Shown piece after piece: positions 52,201 through 60,061 of a DNA stretch of 64,000 nt. The stretch is taken from the NCBI RefSeq assembly GCF_014207355.1, contig NZ_JACHEF010000001.1:1681812-1745811 (forward strand), written 5' to 3'. Both the position numbers and the translations under genes were made by a program. Positions within the stretch are counted from its first letter, which is position 1. Each line of letters begins with the position of its first letter. The DNA comes from Mesorhizobium sangaii. Lineage in GTDB: Bacteria > Pseudomonadota > Alphaproteobacteria > Rhizobiales > Rhizobiaceae. The notes beneath the pieces are model-generated. The model ran no database searches. It was not told the origin of the DNA and saw only the letters and a program-made list of their open reading frames with translations.

Positions 52201-54103
52201 GGTAGGCAATTATCCAACCGCAATCTTCAGCCCGAATGGCAACCAGGTGTTGACGGCGGGGGAGAACAGCGATGCAGCGCTCTGGGACGCTCGGACCGGA
52301 AGAAAAGTCGTGAGTGTAAGGAGCGACGGATATGCACGGGCTGGCTTCAGTCCGGACGGTCACAGCTTCGCGACGGCACGCAAGCACTTTGTTTCGATCT
52401 GGAATACCGCAGATGGCGCACTGACGCGGTCAATCCGGGTGAACTCACGGCCCTATAGCCTGGCGTTCAGCCCGGACGGGGGCCGGCTGCTGGCTGGCGC
52501 ATGCGGCCCGCTTTCATACGGCGGCACTTCCAGCCTTTTTGATGCGTCGAAAGGAACGGAGATCGCAAAGCTAGACGGCCAGAAGAGCGACACGCAATTG
52601 AACGGCGTGATTTTCAGTCACGGGGGTCAGCGGATCGCCACCGTATCACTCGACGGCGCCGCCCGGATTTGGGATGGAGCGTCAGGAACGCTGCGCGACC
52701 TGCTGGGCCAGGAGGTTTCGGGTTTGAAGCTGGCCGATATCGGCGCGGATGAACGCGATGAGGAGATGAACGGTGCTTTCAGCCCGGACGACCGCTTCCT
52801 GGCGACCGCTTCGGTCAATGGGCCGGTCCGCATCTGGGACGTTGAACGCGCCTCGTTGGTCACGACGATCGCCGGTCATGACTCTTTGGTCGAGCATCTC
52901 GAATTCAGCCCGGTTGACAGCAACGTTCTTCTCACCGCTTCACACGATGGCACGGCTCGGCTGTGGGACGTCGACGGCGCACTGACGACAACGCTCCCTC
53001 ATGAATATCGGCCGACTTTCGCGGTCTTCAGTCCAGACAATATTCACCTGCTGACCGGTGGCGGCGACAGCGCGGCGCATCTTTGGGATGTCGTGAACGG
53101 GCGCGAGATAATCCGGCTCGATACCCATGAGATCGTTCAACGCGCGACGTTCAGTCCCGATGGAAGGCGCGTCGCGACGGCATCTCTTGGGGGCCAGGTC
53201 CGAATTTGGGAGGTTGCCAGGGGATTCGAGACCGCCCAGTTCCGAGCACATGGCGGACTGATCCAGATCCAGTTTGGTCGCGACGGCAAATCGCTTGTTT
53301 CCGCGTCGATCGACGGCACCGCCCAGCTGTGGGATGCGGCGACCGGTACCGAGCTGGCCGTCATCAATACAAGCAGCAAGCTGCCGCAGGCCATTCTCAG
53401 CCCCGACGGACGTCTGATCTTTGCTGCCAGGGAAGACAATGCGGGCCACCTCCTGAAGGCGGGCGGAGCTGAGCTTAAGGCCCTTGTGGGGCACCGGGAC
53501 CGCATCACGGCAGCGGCCTTCAACCCGGACGGTCAACTGGTCGCCACGGGCTCACTCGACCACACGGCCAGAATTTGGTCGACCGCGGACGGAGCCAGCG
53601 TCGTAACGCTGGAGGGACATACCGACGAGGTGACGATGGTCGCCTTCAGCCCCGACGGTCAGTCGCTGATGACGGCCTCAGGCGATGGAACCGTCCGGAT
53701 CTGGAGCGTCTCGAGCCGACGGGAAATGGCCGTTCTCAGGGGCCACGGCGGCGCGGTGGACAGCGCCCAGTTCAGTCCCAGCGGTTTGTATGTCGTGACC
53801 GCATCGTCCGAAGATCGCACGGTCCGGCTATGGGCAACGCAATCGGGACGCCAGATTGCGGTCCTTGCCAGCCAGGACGAAGCGACCGTTCGACCGGGCC
53901 TTACACGGGCAGTTTTCAGCCCCGACGGCAGCCGGATCGCAATCATTTCTGGCGAAGAAAGGGTCCGTGTCGTTCGCGTTTTCCAGACACCCGGCGACCT
54001 CATTGACTTCGCCCGGCGCACCGTGCCTCGCGAACTCACCCCTTGCGAGCGGCGAAGCTTCTTCCTTCCTGAAGACCCTGCAACTGGGACTTGTCCTGGC
54101 TGA
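49214..54103 (+). CDS. Giant wHTH - degenerate cyclase - nSTAND ATPase - TM - WD40 protein
   Basis: The protein has 1629 residues from ATG 49214. Other starts: ATG 49112, or TTG 49292 with the best ribosome site (GAGGGAAC). Domains: OmpR/PhoB-type winged helix (about 35-128; TVPRRGYRLV end). Class III cyclase homology fold (about 137-298) in which the metal Asp residues and the Asn/Arg pair are replaced (TILAAKLAAG; SAEESVVAEF; EVAAHLQ), so it should be inactive. nSTAND NTPase with Walker A GMSGCGKSS (354) and Walker B AIDQLEELF (D460), then VAHEALLSRW. A coiled coil (about 770-810) leads to one membrane helix (814-833). About 16 WD40 repeats (about 910-1600, F[SN]PDG...[VL]WD) follow, with a short tail (ELTPCERRSFFLPED). 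Likely a ligand-gated signalling switch; target unknown. Confidence 0.9.
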   Translation: MVMTLRSANRAKIEELDCGFVREGTGLNSSPPTTFVLNGITADLSSETLRDKSNRTIALRHQTFAVLRHLLENADRVITKDDLMKAVWNGIAVTDDSLVQCIHEIRAALNDNRQAVVQTVPRRGYRLVLPSNAGPRMATILAAKLAAGGQPTGKDKRISAATFRAYRQIIDRLLVQHAGGVFWSAEESVVAEFTGPVEAMRCAGEIQHDVDRRNCEVPETKRLRFRIGIHLGYVVAEGDYLAGEAVEVAAHLQTLSRPGGICVTEAVHAQAQDRLSLEFVDFGEHKLKNVGRALRIYRVPLASEETVRSPFRGLDAFEFEDADLFFGRARAIAACTARLERQAASGTAFLLIYGMSGCGKSSLLRAGLLPSLTRPGAVAGISLWRRCLIRLSEGPDAFAVLAAALLSEAALPELSREGTAAEFALLCRSAPDRALAMVRQALGKAAGSARSQIRLLVAIDQLEELFTTERQPATREALVRLMAVLAASGLVWVIAAIRSDFFHRCGEVQGFSALKDGLSSYELLPPTGPEIGQIIREPAGVAGLRFEESAELGRLDDVLQEAAAADPGSLPLLEFVLDALYQAGRQHRVLTFAHYRALGGLEGAIARRADEVVDLLAPEIQEALPAVLGALTTASPSDETVTARPAPLIEVAGTPARSALVRALIDARLLVSDEDAAGHVFVRVAHEALLSRWPRASDIVNANRNFLETRDRLRADAHRWHLENRNRELLLPSGKRLAEGEELLASRREEVDDDVLEYIEASLRAHQLREEKDRQAELALIEAAEEAKRERLEREAERRSLAAAAANRLAGRTRNAAIVAILLALVAGAGALVAFRAQEEARWQRDQALRNQSLSLSFLSQQSTATGNTEAAILLALEALPSKDQSERPYLFEAEAALFKALLAHHQIKIFRHGAGVADAAFNPSGDHIVTASYDKTAGVWDISSGAETAVLKGHGGAVERAEFSPDGSRILTAARDGTARVWNALSGEQLFILQPVGNYPTAIFSPNGNQVLTAGENSDAALWDARTGRKVVSVRSDGYARAGFSPDGHSFATARKHFVSIWNTADGALTRSIRVNSRPYSLAFSPDGGRLLAGACGPLSYGGTSSLFDASKGTEIAKLDGQKSDTQLNGVIFSHGGQRIATVSLDGAARIWDGASGTLRDLLGQEVSGLKLADIGADERDEEMNGAFSPDDRFLATASVNGPVRIWDVERASLVTTIAGHDSLVEHLEFSPVDSNVLLTASHDGTARLWDVDGALTTTLPHEYRPTFAVFSPDNIHLLTGGGDSAAHLWDVVNGREIIRLDTHEIVQRATFSPDGRRVATASLGGQVRIWEVARGFETAQFRAHGGLIQIQFGRDGKSLVSASIDGTAQLWDAATGTELAVINTSSKLPQAILSPDGRLIFAAREDNAGHLLKAGGAELKALVGHRDRITAAAFNPDGQLVATGSLDHTARIWSTADGASVVTLEGHTDEVTMVAFSPDGQSLMTASGDGTVRIWSVSSRREMAVLRGHGGAVDSAQFSPSGLYVVTASSEDRTVRLWATQSGRQIAVLASQDEATVRPGLTRAVFSPDGSRIAIISGEERVRVVRVFQTPGDLIDFARRTVPRELTPCERRSFFLPEDPATGTCPG

Positions 54104-54420
54104 GGTCGACAACGGGTCAGATTTGCCCGCCTGAGCCGGCTGCTGGAACGGGCAACTTAGCGCCGCATCTCGACCGTAGAGGCCAGCTTTGCCGTTTCCT
54201 GAAAGCTGACGTCGCAGGCGACCTTTGCATACGTCGGCCATCAAATTGCGAAGGGGATTTTTGGCTACCCCAAATGCGACTGATCACATGTTGCGACCTG
54301 CCGGACGAGGCAACCGGAAATTTCAGCACCTGCGTCCTTCTATTAAACGCGAGAGCGAGCCATGATGCCTCTCGTATTCATCCCGAGACGATCTATCCAA
54401 AAGGGAAGTGAAACGGGCGT
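54104..54420. other. STAND-WD40 to alpha/beta hydrolase intergenic region
   Basis: About 317 bases with a CCGG-rich start and no convincing frame. The promoter of the hydrolase is expected near 54280-54400. A purine-rich stretch (ccaaaagggaagtg) before the ATG is the likely ribosome site. No terminator hairpin with T-run seen after the STAND gene. Confidence 0.4.
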
Positions 54421-56073
54421 ATGCGCAGCTGGGTGACAAGGTTCTGGCGCTCGCTTTCCGCCGGCGGCCTCGTTTTGGGCACGCTGTTCTTCGTCGCCTC
54501 GCTTACTCCGACGCTCATTCCACGCACGTACCTGACCCAAGGCGTGCTGTCCGGGGCATGTTTCGCCGTCGGATACGGCATCGGAGTCGCCTGGCGCTGG
54601 CTATGGACCTATATGGAACTGCCGGAACCGCGTGAGCGGCTTCTGCTCGCCCTCAAGATTTCTGTCGCGGCTGCTTGCGCCGTCATTGCCATACTGTTTC
54701 TGTGGTGGGCGGCGGAATGGCAGAACTCGATCCGTCGACTGATGCAGCTCGTACCCGTGACGAGCGCGCATCCGGTTGAGGTCTGCTTCATTGCGATCGC
54801 CACGTTCCTGGTGGTCATCGCGCTTGCCAGGCTCTTCAAAGGCATCTCCCGTTGGATTTCAGAAAGGTCGGGCCGCTTCGTCCCACGCAGGGTTTCGAAG
54901 GTGATCGGTTTCGCAGTCGCAATACTGTTGTTCTGGACGATGGCAAACGGCGTGCTCTTCCGCTACGTGCTGCACTTGGCCGATTCGTCCTTCGCGGCGG
55001 TTGACGCCCTCATCGAGCCGGACCGGCCGCAACCGGAATCTCCGCTCAAGACCGGCAGCTCGGCTTCCCTCGTCCGCTGGAAGGAACTTGGACGGGCAGG
55101 ACGCGAATTCATCGCGACAGGACCCACCGCCGCCGAGATTCGCGCGTTCACGCACGCCGATGCGCTCGAACCTATCCGGGTCTATGTTGGGCTCGGGGCC
55201 GCCGACACGGCCGAGGAAAGGGCGCAAATCGCCCTCGATGAATTGAAACGCGTCGGCGCCTTCGAACGCTCCGTACTCGTCGTCATCACGCCCACCGGCA
55301 GCGGCTGGATCGATCCCGCTGCGATGGATACGGTTGAGTATCTCCACCACGGCGACGTGGCGAGCGTGGCCCAGCAGTACTCCTACCTATCGAGCCCGCT
55401 ATCGCTGCTGCTCGAGCCGGAATACGGCTCGGAGGCTGCAAGGGCTTTGTTTGCCGCAGTCTATGGATACTGGACGACGCTCCCGCACGAGAGCCGGCCG
55501 AAACTCTATCTGCATGGCCTGAGCTTGGGAGCGATGAATTCCGAGAGATCGATGGAGCTTTTCGAGATGCTCGGTGACCCTGTCCAGGGGGCTCTGTGGA
55601 GCGGTCCGCCGTTCAAGAGCAGAATCTGGCGCAGCGTGACGGAGCATCGCAATGCCGGGTCACCGGCCTGGCTGCCGCAATTCCGGGACGGGTCCTTCGT
55701 GCGTTTCATGAACCAGAATGGCGACCCCGGTCCGCGGGACGCGCCCTGGGGCCCGCTGCGCATCGTCTACCTCCAGTATGCGAGCGATCCACTGACGTTC
55801 TTCGACTATAGCGATTTCTATCGCCGTCCGGACTGGATGAATGCGCCGCGCGGCCCGGACGTCTCGCCGGAGCTGCGGTGGTACCCGGTCGTATCGATGC
55901 TGCAGCTCGCCCTCGACATGGCCGTGTCGACCAACTCGCCGATGGGCTACGGACATGTCTTTGCGCCCGAACACTACGTCAATGCATGGCTCGCCGTGAC
56001 TGATCCGCAGGGGTGGTCGGCCGACCAGATAGCGCAACTGAAGCAACATCTTGCCGCTCGCGCCAGGATGTGA
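54421..56073 (+). CDS. Membrane alpha/beta hydrolase (Abhydrolase_9 family)
   Basis: The protein has 550 residues. The N-terminal half has five to six membrane helices, including SLTPTLIPRTYLTQGVLSG near 27, a signature of Abhydrolase_9_N. The C-terminal half is the hydrolase domain with IRVYVGLGAADTAEERAQ near 257, VLVVITPTGSGWIDPAAMDT near 283, the nucleophile elbow KLYLHGLSLGAMNSE near 360, and a late His in GYGHVFAPEHYV near 520. Bacterial members are inner-membrane proteins of unknown substrate, possibly lipases or esterases. It follows the STAND gene on the same strand. Confidence 0.87.
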   Translation: MRSWVTRFWRSLSAGGLVLGTLFFVASLTPTLIPRTYLTQGVLSGACFAVGYGIGVAWRWLWTYMELPEPRERLLLALKISVAAACAVIAILFLWWAAEWQNSIRRLMQLVPVTSAHPVEVCFIAIATFLVVIALARLFKGISRWISERSGRFVPRRVSKVIGFAVAILLFWTMANGVLFRYVLHLADSSFAAVDALIEPDRPQPESPLKTGSSASLVRWKELGRAGREFIATGPTAAEIRAFTHADALEPIRVYVGLGAADTAEERAQIALDELKRVGAFERSVLVVITPTGSGWIDPAAMDTVEYLHHGDVASVAQQYSYLSSPLSLLLEPEYGSEAARALFAAVYGYWTTLPHESRPKLYLHGLSLGAMNSERSMELFEMLGDPVQGALWSGPPFKSRIWRSVTEHRNAGSPAWLPQFRDGSFVRFMNQNGDPGPRDAPWGPLRIVYLQYASDPLTFFDYSDFYRRPDWMNAPRGPDVSPELRWYPVVSMLQLALDMAVSTNSPMGYGHVFAPEHYVNAWLAVTDPQGWSADQIAQLKQHLAARARM

Positions 56074-56152
56074 TCGCTGCTTGCGACGGCCGCCTCATGC
56101 GATTGTTTGGCCGGTCCGAAAGGCCGGTCGCGGCGGCGGATCTGCGACGAGG

Positions 56153-56458
56153 TCACCGCCTGATGCGGCGCAGGTCTACGACACGGCCATTGCGCGCGTT
56201 CAAGCCGATTTCAAACAGACCGGTGGCGCGGCGTGCCCGATAGACGAAAAGGCGCCCGCGGCAATCCACTCGCCGGACGTCCCAAAAACCACGGCTGCGC
56301 AGCAGCCTCTCGCCGTCTCGGCATGTGATCGCCCGGCCATTGTTGAGGCTGGTGCCGATATTGATGTTGATCGTGACGGCATGGGCGGGCGCCGGCAGAG
56401 CCAGCGGCACGACAAGACTGAGAACGAGACCCAGGCAAGCAAACAAGGGACGAGGCAT
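56153..56458 (-). CDS. Small secreted protein with Arg-rich C-terminus
   Basis: The protein has 101 residues. A signal peptide (CLGLVLSLVVPLALPAPAHAVT) is followed by ININIGTSLNNGRAITCRDGERLLRSRGF and a domain of short strands (RVDCRGRLFVYRARR; LFEIGLNARNGRVVDL). The latter pattern resembles PepSY-like folds in Rhizobiales small periplasmic proteins. Two Cys could form a disulfide. Function unknown. Confidence 0.75.
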   Translation of the reverse strand: MPRPLFACLGLVLSLVVPLALPAPAHAVTININIGTSLNNGRAITCRDGERLLRSRGFWDVRRVDCRGRLFVYRARRATGLFEIGLNARNGRVVDLRRIRR

Positions 56459-56866
56459 GGAACTCTCCGTGACGTTGCTTTGGTTTCCGTAGTATCAGTT
56501 CCTCGAGAGGCGTATTGTCAAGGGACTTCTAGACTAAGCGGGCGGGGTCTGGATGGTCTTCGTCTCAAAAGGAGCCGAACGCGACCACCGCCACCAAGTA
56601 ACCGACAACGCCGACCATGACGATGTCGAGATAGCTCTCCTTGTGCGTTGTGCCGCACACGGCAAGCAACATCACCACGGCGCCATTGTGCGGCAGGCTG
56701 TCGAGCCTGCCAAGCCGATCACCGCCATGCGGTGCATCACAAGTCGTGTGATACCTAACCCGGACAACTTCTGTGCTTGCGGCACAGAAATCATGCAAGC
56801 TTGCGTGTTCGGCGGCATACCAGTATTTTGAAGTCGCGGGGGATTTTCTGCAAAAAAGGCCCCATC
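56459..56866. other. Region with permease remnant upstream of the aspartoacylase-like gene
   Basis: About 400 bases. The middle carries a decayed GntP permease C-terminus (56565-56745, minus). The rest shows no gene. The promoter of the aspartoacylase-like gene should lie between 56750 and 56860. Confidence 0.4.
56565..56745 (-). pseudogene. C-terminal remnant of a GntP-family permease, frameshifted
   Basis: Read on the minus strand, one frame gives MHRMAVIGLAG and the next frame gives LDSLPHNGAVVMLLAVCGTT, then THKESYLDIVMVGVVG and a stop at 56565. Together these match the C-terminal helices of GntP/gluconate permeases (HRMA...LDSLPHNGAVITLL...THKQ). A one-base indel joins the two frames, and nothing upstream codes for the remaining about 400 residues. 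The gene is clearly dead. Confidence 0.7.
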
Positions 56867-58072
56867 ATGTCGGACAAATCTGTAAAGGGCATTGATCGCC
56901 GCGATCTTCTAATGGCATCCATTGCAACGGTCGGCGCCGCGGCCGCCTTGGCGGCCAACGCCGGCGCCGCGAACGCCGAGGACTCGGCGACTTCCTCGTC
57001 CGCTCCGGCAGCGGGTGCGCCGTCAGCGACGATCTATGTCGGCGATGTGATCCAGGGGAAGAAAGTCGTCAGCACGCTCGACGTCAACGACCTGGAACCC
57101 GGCAAGAAGCACCTTCTGTATTTCCAGGGCGTGGAGATGCCCACCGGACAGCACTGGTATGTGTCCGTGACCGTCGCCAAGGGGGCAAAGCCGGGCAAGC
57201 GCGGCGTGCTGGTCAGTGGCGTGCATGGCGACGAGATGAGTTCCGTGCATACGATCCAGACCGTGATGAGCCAGCTCGACCCGGCGCAGATGTCGGGCAC
57301 CGTGATGGCGGTCACGGACGTGTCCCGCCCGGCCATGGAAGGCATGCAGCGCAGATGGCCCAATTTCGGCAGGGGCACTGACTTGATCGATATGAATCGG
57401 GAATGGCCCGGGAACGAGAACGGTGTCACCGCGGCCAGCCGGCAAGCAGGGCTCCTGTTCAACCGGCTGCTCCGGCCGAACGCCGACTTCGCGATCGATT
57501 TCCACACCGGGACAACCGGATTCGATGTCGCGGCCTTCAACATTGGCGGCATGGATGTGCCCGAGATCAAGGCAATGCTGGAGCTTTATCCGGTCGGCCA
57601 GATCTTCGACAATCATGTGTATCCCAGTGTCCTGCACAACGCGTTCATCGACGCGGGCATTCCGTCCTTTTGTCCGGAGATCGGCGCTGCACGTGTCCTG
57701 GACCTCGAGATGATCTCCCTGTTCGTGGAAGGCACGATGAACGTCCTCAAGCATCACGGCATCGTTGCCGGCCCGATGGGACGTACGGGCAAGGACGTGG
57801 ACGTCTTTGTCGGCAACAGTGCGTTCCCGATCCTGGCTACCGCCGGCGGGCTCGTCGAGCATCTGGTGAAGCTCAACGACAAGGTCGAAGCCGGACAGAA
57901 GGTGTCCATACAGCGCGATAGCTTCGGCGAAGTGGTTGCGGAGTACGCAAGCGGCGTGGCTGGAGAGATATCGGGCCTGCGCAGCGATGCAATGTCCGAG
58001 CCCGGCAATCCCTTGGCATTTATACTTTTCAACAAGCCGGGGCCGGAGGACGTTGGGGGCTACCCCGAGTGA
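56867..58072 (+). CDS. Tat-exported aspartoacylase / succinylglutamate desuccinylase-like protein
   Basis: The protein has 401 residues from ATG 56867. The leader IDRRDLLMASIATVGAAAAL is a twin-arginine signal. The M14-type AspA/AstE core follows: VLVSGVHGDEMSSVHTIQ near 128 (zinc His and Glu), DLIDMNREWPGNENG near 185, ADFAIDFHTGTTGFDVAAF near 220, and the C-terminal beta-sandwich with LVEHLVKLNDKVEAGQKV near 330. The family removes acyl groups from amino-acid derivatives, usually in the cytosol. Export suggests a periplasmic amide or ester substrate. Confidence 0.87.
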   Translation: MSDKSVKGIDRRDLLMASIATVGAAAALAANAGAANAEDSATSSSAPAAGAPSATIYVGDVIQGKKVVSTLDVNDLEPGKKHLLYFQGVEMPTGQHWYVSVTVAKGAKPGKRGVLVSGVHGDEMSSVHTIQTVMSQLDPAQMSGTVMAVTDVSRPAMEGMQRRWPNFGRGTDLIDMNREWPGNENGVTAASRQAGLLFNRLLRPNADFAIDFHTGTTGFDVAAFNIGGMDVPEIKAMLELYPVGQIFDNHVYPSVLHNAFIDAGIPSFCPEIGAARVLDLEMISLFVEGTMNVLKHHGIVAGPMGRTGKDVDVFVGNSAFPILATAGGLVEHLVKLNDKVEAGQKVSIQRDSFGEVVAEYASGVAGEISGLRSDAMSEPGNPLAFILFNKPGPEDVGGYPE

Positions 58073-58170
58073 GTTCACCCGTGCGAGCGAGCGTCAACGC
58101 CGGCTGCCGAAAGGTAGCGGGCTCTTTGCATATTAGGTGCAACTAATTTTTTGATGCCACGTTTCCACAC

Positions 58171-58201
58171 TGGCCAGCTAAAGTCCCTACTGGCCATTTT
58201 T
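58171..58201 (+). terminator. First of two tandem terminators
   Basis: TGGCCAG (58171-58177) and CTGGCCA (58190-58196) flank a 12-nt loop and run into TTTTT. It lies about 100 bases after the aspartoacylase-like stop. Confidence 0.65.
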
Positions 58202-58205
58202 CGAA

Positions 58206-58239
58206 GCCCGTCACCTTTGCCCAAGGTGGCGGGCTTTTT
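58206..58239 (+). terminator. Second tandem terminator
   Basis: GCCCGTCACCTT (58206-58217) pairs with AAGGTGGCGGGC (58223-58234; one G-U pair) across a TGCCC loop, followed by TTTTT. A textbook rho-independent terminator. Confidence 0.8.
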
Positions 58240-58261
58240 GCGAACAGGATCGACCATTCGA

Positions 58262-58279
58262 CCTTACGAATTTGTAAGG
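58262..58279. promoter_or_regulatory. Palindrome CCTTAC-N6-GTAAGG
   Basis: A perfect 6-bp inverted repeat with an AT-rich GAATTT centre, just after the terminators. It resembles operators of metal-responsive OmpR-type regulators (TTAC...GTAA), but no gene starts close to it. Its role is unknown. Confidence 0.3.
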
Positions 58280-58650
58280 GGGTTTGGCTTGTGCTGAGTG
58301 GACGTTCGCAGCAGGATCGGGCGCCGGCAACACTGCCGGCAAATAGGCCCGGCCTGCAAATCCTGTGTCACCTAGACGAGCAGGTCGGGCTATCCGGGCC
58401 TGTTTGCGCTTCTCTAGCGGCGCGGCCTCAACAGCCTGGCCTCTCGTAAGAGTGACGGCCAATTGCTTTCGCCCAATAGGCTAATGGGGTCACGTGCCTG
58501 TTCTGCCGTGATGCCTGTTTCCCTGATCAAGCGTTGAATGACCGGGCTGTCCCTAGATTGTGGTTTACTGGGTCGTCGGCCATACGGACACGCTCTCTTG
58601 CAACGGCCAACGCCGCTATAGGGGATACGTTCCAGCCTCAGGGGGAATGG

Positions 58651-58845
58651 CTATTTCCGTACAATCCAGTCGAGAATATCGGGTTCGATATCGTCCAAAT
58701 CGGTGAGTTCGAGCGCCAGAAGTCGGGCGTACTGGCGTCGGCCCTCTTCTGAGATGCGCCTTTCCACAACGGACTTTCTGAAGGCGCTGCGCACGACCTC
58801 GCAATCGAAAGCCGTCATCCTGTTGTCTGAATGGTCTTCTGCCAT
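58651..58845 (-). CDS. Small hypothetical protein
   Basis: The protein has 64 residues with a strong GGGGAGG site eight bases before the ATG. It is acidic and helical (FDCEVVRSAFRKSVVERRIS; YARLLALELTDLDDIEPDIL). The C-terminal ALELTDLDDIEPDILDWI looks like a small structured unit. No family recognised. The good ribosome site and regular codon use support it. Confidence 0.65.
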   Translation of the reverse strand: MAEDHSDNRMTAFDCEVVRSAFRKSVVERRISEEGRRQYARLLALELTDLDDIEPDILDWIVRK

Positions 58846-59023
58846 TTCAGCCTCCCCGTAGCTGGCGGAGCACCTGAGTTGGCTACCAAGCGTCCGTGTG
58901 CCGTAGAAGGCGGACGAGCTTGGAAGTGTACGCTTTCGGACAATTTATTGCGAGTCAAATCCCGCAAAGGAACCATGCCCCGTCGCTGTCGTTGGGGTCT
59001 TTCCATCGGCCAGGGAGGCTTTC

Positions 59024-59239
59024 ATGATCCATCGACGCGTCGACAAGGAACGGATTGAGCGCGCTGATCGCGAATCGAAACTGGCGATCGAGGCTGAGCG
59101 TGTAGCGAGAGATGCCAAGACGGCGCGACTGCGAGAGCAGCGCCTTTCCGTCGAGGAATCTGCCAAGCAGCCCTCTCCGGTCAAACGTCGTCGAACGGCC
59201 GCCAAGAAGCCAGGTCGGAAGATTATCGAGGTCGACTAG
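59024..59239 (+). CDS. Small basic hypothetical protein
   Basis: The protein has 71 residues with AGGGAGG before the ATG. An almost uninterrupted amphipathic helix rich in Arg, Lys, Glu and Ala (DKERIERADRESKLAIEAER; ARDAKTARLREQRL) is followed by a Lys/Arg tail (KRRRTAAKKPGRKIIEVD). Similar small basic proteins occur in rhizobia, as far as recalled. It could bind nucleic acid; no family is assigned. Confidence 0.65.
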   Translation: MIHRRVDKERIERADRESKLAIEAERVARDAKTARLREQRLSVEESAKQPSPVKRRRTAAKKPGRKIIEVD

Positions 59240-59781
59240 CGCAATGCGCAGTTTAAATATGCCCATAGTTTAGGCAGCGCGGGAGACGTCCAAATCAAAT
59301 CGCAGTGGCCAGTGCGGCCTCGCACCGGCCATTTAGAGATCACCGAAACGCCAAGATCCCTACATCGTGATCGAGACATACGACAACAGGTAAAGGATCG
59401 CCATGGTCGCCGTCGCGAGTATGACCCATACGCCCAAGCTGCTCATGCTTCCTCGCTTCCCCTAAGGTGAGGATTGCGCCAGTCGAGCGCAAGCGCAAGC
59501 CGCCCTGGGTGCGTTGTCCACTCCTTTTTGGAGCACTAGCTCTGGCGGCGGCGCTCCGCGCCCAGCGTTGCACAAATTAGCCGGTGCTTTCTGAATTGCC
59601 GGTGCTGCTGCCGAAGGGATAGGGAAACGCGGGTCCGCTTCCGACCCGCATTGCCGCGCCGAAGCTGGACCTAGACTAAGGGTTAGTTGCAACCCGCCAC
59701 GAGCATCCCAACTTTATAGGGCGGACCTACCCGTCCGAGAGAATTTGCTGGTGTTTTGCGCTGCGTACATGAGTAGAGATC
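59240..59781. other. Gene-poor stretch with one possible mini-gene
   Basis: About 540 bases. A possible 28-residue membrane peptide lies at 59360-59446 (minus). The strip 59450-59780 has no frame with support. No repeat or RNA structure was recognised. Confidence 0.35.
59360..59446 (-). CDS. Possible 28-residue single-pass membrane peptide
   Basis: A frame from ATG 59446 preceded by GAGGAAG ends at TAG 59360. It is almost entirely one hydrophobic helix (LGVWVILATATMAILYLLSY). Small membrane peptides of this size are common in bacteria but often missed. Evidence is the ribosome site and the uniform hydropathy. Confidence 0.4.
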   Translation of the reverse strand: MSSLGVWVILATATMAILYLLSYVSITM

Positions 59782-59919
59782 ATGAGAAGTCTAGCTCGCA
59801 CCGCGACGGTGATTGCGTCGATAGCTGTGGCTATCGTTCTGACCTTTATGGCAGCTAAAGGGTTTGAGCTATCGGCGCCAGATCCGATCGTGGCTCATAC
59901 CTTCGAGAGGAACATCTGA
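59782..59919 (+). CDS. Possible 45-residue membrane peptide
   Basis: From ATG 59782 to TGA 59917. A basic start (RSLART) leads to a hydrophobic helix (ATVIASIAVAIVLTFMAA) and a polar tail (KGFELSAPDPIVAHTFER). The upstream ribosome site is weak (tagag). No family. Confidence 0.4.
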   Translation: MRSLARTATVIASIAVAIVLTFMAAKGFELSAPDPIVAHTFERNI

Positions 59920-60061
59920 GGCGCTACGCTAGGGGCGCTGACTTCCTCAGCCTCAGCCTGCCATCATGCACAATGACGAGAAATGACGCCCCAGGACTAC
60001 GATCCTATCTCGTTGGAATGAACAATGTCGGGCAGAACGCGCGGTGGGGCTCTCGTTTGGT

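Larger units (their letters stand above)
58073..58650. other. Region downstream of the aspartoacylase-like gene
   Basis: About 580 bases. It contains two tandem terminators (58171-58201 and 58206-58239) and a palindrome (58262-58279). The remainder (58300-58640) shows no convincing frame on either strand. Confidence 0.45.
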
